From assembly GCA_900557315.1 (NCBI GenBank), contig USSI01000057.1:1-7950 (forward strand): a stretch of 7,950 nucleotides of DNA, given 5' to 3'. The DNA comes from an uncultured Butyricicoccus sp. GTDB lineage: Bacteria; Bacillota; Clostridia; Oscillospirales; Butyricicoccaceae. Each line of letters starts with the position of its first letter. Positions within the stretch are counted from its first letter, which is position 1. Below are positions 5,884 through 7,950 of this stretch, piece by piece. The notes beneath the pieces were generated by a model. It did no database searches, was not told the DNA's origin, and saw nothing but the letters and a program-made list of their open reading frames with translations. The position numbers and the translations under genes are program-made.

Positions 5884-5931
5884 GCTAGCCGGCGGGTTAG
5901 CCCCGTGGTTCTGCGCGATCCGCCGGCGAGC
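5884..5931 (-). terminator. GC-rich hairpin at the 3' end of the ABC transporter operon
   Basis: GCTAGCCGGCGG (5884-5895) and CCGCCGGCGAGC (5920-5931) pair over 12 positions with one mismatch and a 24-nt loop. The hairpin begins 8 bp after the ABC gene's stop codon, the right place for a transcript end. The T-rich tail on the minus strand is weak (TGTTCTTAAC), so termination is likely but not certain. Confidence 0.4.
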
Positions 5932-5939
5932 TTTCTGAT

Positions 5940-7697
5940 CTACCTTCCGCAAGATAGCTGCCACCGGGCGCTTTCGCTCTGGAGCTCCACCATCCGGCGG
6001 TAGAGGCCGCCTTCGGCCATCAGTTCCGCCGGTGTGCCCTGCTGAGCCACATGGCCGCCCTCCAGCACTACGATCTTGTCCGCTCCCGCCACCGTGCGCA
6101 TCCGGTGGGCGATGACCAGCACGGTCTTGCCCCGGAGCAGGCGGGAAAGGGCCGTCTGCACGGCGCTCTCGTTCTCCACGTCCAGACTGGCAGTGGCCTC
6201 GTCCAGCAGCACCACCGGCGCGTCCTTAAGCAGCGCCCGGGCGATGGAGATGCGCTGGCGCTCCCCGCCGGACAGGGTGGAGCCGTTTTCTCCGATCACC
6301 GTTTGATAGCCCTGGGGCAGCTTCCGGATGAACGCATCGCATTGGGCGGACTTCGCCGCCTGCAGCACTTCCTCGTCGGTGGCGCCCCGCCGGCCCAGGC
6401 GGATGTTCTCCATCACCGTATCCCGGAACAGCACCACGTCCTGGAACACCATGGAGCAGGAGCACAGGAGGGTTTCCGGGTCCACCGTGGACACGTCCGT
6501 TCCGCCCAGGGACACCTTCCCGCCGGTAACATCCCAGAACCGGGCTGCCAGCTTGCAGGCGGTGGACTTCCCGCCGCCGGAGGGGCCCACGAGAGCGGTC
6601 ATGCTATTGGGGAACATCGAGAAGCTGATGTGGTGCAGCACCTCTTTGTCCTGGTAGGCAAAGGCTACATCATTGAACTGCACCTCCGGCTGGCCTGGCT
6701 GCGCTTGAGCCGGGATATGCTGTTTCCCTGTGTCCGGGAGCTCCGGCTCATCCAATACAGCCTCAATGCGGTCCAGGGCGGCGTTCATCACAGTCAGGCG
6801 GGACGCCTCGCCATAAAGCGCCTTGAGCGGCCCGAACAGGTCAAAGACGAACAGGAGGACGCCCAGCACATAGGCCAGAGAAAGGACACCGCTCCGCTCC
6901 AGAAAGACCGACAGGCCAAAAATCGCGGCAATCCCGATTCCATAAAGGACATTCAACCCCATGGTCCACGGGGTCATCTTCCGTTCAAAGGCGAGGGATG
7001 TATTTCTGGACCGCTTGAAATTGCCGGTCAGTTCTTCCGATTTCTCACCCAGCAGGTTATAGCTCTTGATGACCCCGATGCCCTCCACAAAGGACAGCAC
7101 CGCGTCCGTCAGCCGTTCGCTCTGTTCCTGGCGGCCAGCGGCTTCCCGCAGGGAAACCTTGTTCATCCCTCTGGAAACCAGCCACGCCAGGATGGTCACA
7201 AGGGCCGCGATCAGGCCCAGCTGCCAATTCAGATAGAACATGAACCCCAGCAGGACCAGGGAGGACAGCAGATAGCTCATCATGTTGCCCAGCGTACTCA
7301 TGGCAACTTCCTCAATAAACACCATATCGGTGCTGAGGACTGAACTGATTTTGCCGATGTTACCGGAAGTGAAGTAACCCATGGGCAGTTTACGCAGATG
7401 TCCGCCCAGCTCCATGCGCTTCTCGGCAAACATCAGGTAGCCCGCCGCGCTCTGGAGGCTGTCGCTGAGGTAGTGGACCAGCATCTGCACCAGCACGGCC
7501 GCCGTGAGGCCAAGACCCACATAGAGGCAGGTCTGTCCGGTCAATGTTCCGGCGGCAAAGCCGCTCAACACCACAAAGGCCAGGAAGATCGGCATTTTAG
7601 ACAGGATCGACTCCACAAACGCGCAGGCAAAAGCGCCCTGAATACGCCCTTTATATGGACCAGCAAGTTTCAAAATCCTTGAAAACAGTGCAAACAT
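5940..7697 (-). CDS. ABC transporter, fused permease-ATPase (second of a pair)
   Basis: This 585-residue half-transporter has the normal exporter-type architecture: six membrane helices in roughly the first 300 residues, then a nucleotide-binding domain. The ATPase motifs are complete: Walker A GPSGGGKST (371-379), Q-loop Gln419 in VFQDVVLF, signature LSGGERQR (475-482), Walker B VVLLDEATASLD (495-506) and H-loop His531 in VIAHRM. The catalytic Glu500 is present, so this half should hydrolyse ATP. The ATG at 7697 directly follows the TAA of the upstream gene, with AGGAGGGG just before it, so the two genes are translationally coupled and probably form a heterodimer. Paired genes of this shape in Bacillota export peptides or drugs, while the YbtPQ/IrtAB-like branch imports metal-siderophores. 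The sequence alone does not settle the substrate. Confidence 0.93.
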   Translation of the reverse strand: MFALFSRILKLAGPYKGRIQGAFACAFVESILSKMPIFLAFVVLSGFAAGTLTGQTCLYVGLGLTAAVLVQMLVHYLSDSLQSAAGYLMFAEKRMELGGHLRKLPMGYFTSGNIGKISSVLSTDMVFIEEVAMSTLGNMMSYLLSSLVLLGFMFYLNWQLGLIAALVTILAWLVSRGMNKVSLREAAGRQEQSERLTDAVLSFVEGIGVIKSYNLLGEKSEELTGNFKRSRNTSLAFERKMTPWTMGLNVLYGIGIAAIFGLSVFLERSGVLSLAYVLGVLLFVFDLFGPLKALYGEASRLTVMNAALDRIEAVLDEPELPDTGKQHIPAQAQPGQPEVQFNDVAFAYQDKEVLHHISFSMFPNSMTALVGPSGGGKSTACKLAARFWDVTGGKVSLGGTDVSTVDPETLLCSCSMVFQDVVLFRDTVMENIRLGRRGATDEEVLQAAKSAQCDAFIRKLPQGYQTVIGENGSTLSGGERQRISIARALLKDAPVVLLDEATASLDVENESAVQTALSRLLRGKTVLVIAHRMRTVAGADKIVVLEGGHVAQQGTPAELMAEGGLYRRMVELQSESARWQLSCGR

Positions 7698-7950
7698 TTA
7701 GTTCCCCTCCTTTGCGGTATGTATGTTCCATTCGGCGCTGTCCTGGGCCGCCTTCCACAGCTTTTGATATTCCGGGCAGGACTGGATCAGGTCCTGATGC
7801 TTTCCTGCCGCAACCAGTTTGCCGTGGTCTACGACGCAGATTTGGTCGGCGTTCATAATAGCAGGCAGCTTATGGGCGATAACAACCAGAGTCTTGTCCT
7901 TCACCAGTTCCGCAATCGCCGCCTCCATCTTCTCCTCGTTCTCGGGGTCA
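7698..7950 (-). CDS. ABC transporter, fused permease-ATPase partner (C-terminal end only)
   Basis: Only the last 83 residues are in the window; the 5' end runs off the right edge. They begin at the D-loop just after Walker B (DPENEEKMEAAIAEL) and contain the H-loop in TLVVIAHKL, followed by the usual D-loop-distal strand (ICVVDHGKLVAAGKH) and a short C-terminal helix. The gene ends with TAA at 7698-7700, touching the ATG of the next half-transporter. The two are therefore one operon whose promoter lies outside this window. That the missing part contains a permease domain is inferred from the partner gene. Confidence 0.88.
   Translation of the reverse strand, partial: DPENEEKMEAAIAELVKDKTLVVIAHKLPAIMNADQICVVDHGKLVAAGKHQDLIQSCPEYQKLWKAAQDSAEWNIHTAKEGN

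Noticed and set aside
6051..7343. 430-codon plus-strand open frame opposite the ABC transporter
   Set aside because: Shadow frame. The minus strand contains all ABC ATPase motifs in the right order.

Overview
The window looks like chromosomal DNA of a GC-rich Bacillota, most likely a gut Clostridia of the Oscillospiraceae/Ruminococcaceae type. This is an inference from three things: strong AGGAG-type ribosome binding sites, the gene families present (an AgcS/AlsT symporter, an AbrB-like regulator with a Cys4 tail, and a PcrA-type helicase with a Tudor-like tail), and codons ending in G/C alongside AT-rich promoters. No rRNA, tRNA, CRISPR array or insertion sequence was seen.

Layout. Positions 1-640 hold gene debris on the minus strand: the last third of a TRAP-transporter large permease (DctM), joined directly to a short reading frame that resembles the inside of a tyrosine recombinase and runs off the window edge. 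Positions 640-1048 have no recognisable gene. They begin AT-rich with a 21-bp-spaced direct repeat and hold two intrinsic terminators, one facing each way. Positions 1049-2434 (minus) encode a complete sodium:alanine/glycine symporter. Its 170-nt leader starts at a good sigma-A-type promoter and ends in an intrinsic terminator placed just before the ribosome binding site. An upstream GCUCCC copy in the leader could form an antiterminator, so the leader looks like a transcription attenuator or riboswitch of a class I cannot name.

A small XRE-type repressor (2678-2905, minus) and an AbrB/MazE-type regulator with a Cys4 tail (3054-3302, plus) are divergent. Their shared 148-bp control region contains a TTGACA promoter that overlaps a 20-bp inverted repeat. 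Then comes the pcrA-type DNA helicase (3372-5789, plus) with its own extended -10 promoter.

The 150-bp convergent gap 5790-5939 contains two long palindromes. The right end (minus) is a pair of fused permease-ATPase ABC half-transporters, encoded back to back (TAA directly followed by ATG). The downstream partner is complete and the upstream partner is cut by the window edge. They probably form a heterodimeric exporter or importer.

Most genes here are ordinary housekeeping or transport genes. The parts most worth a second look are the attenuator-like leader of the symporter, the broken dctM/recombinase junction, the orphan plus-strand terminator, and the palindrome in the divergent regulator promoter.
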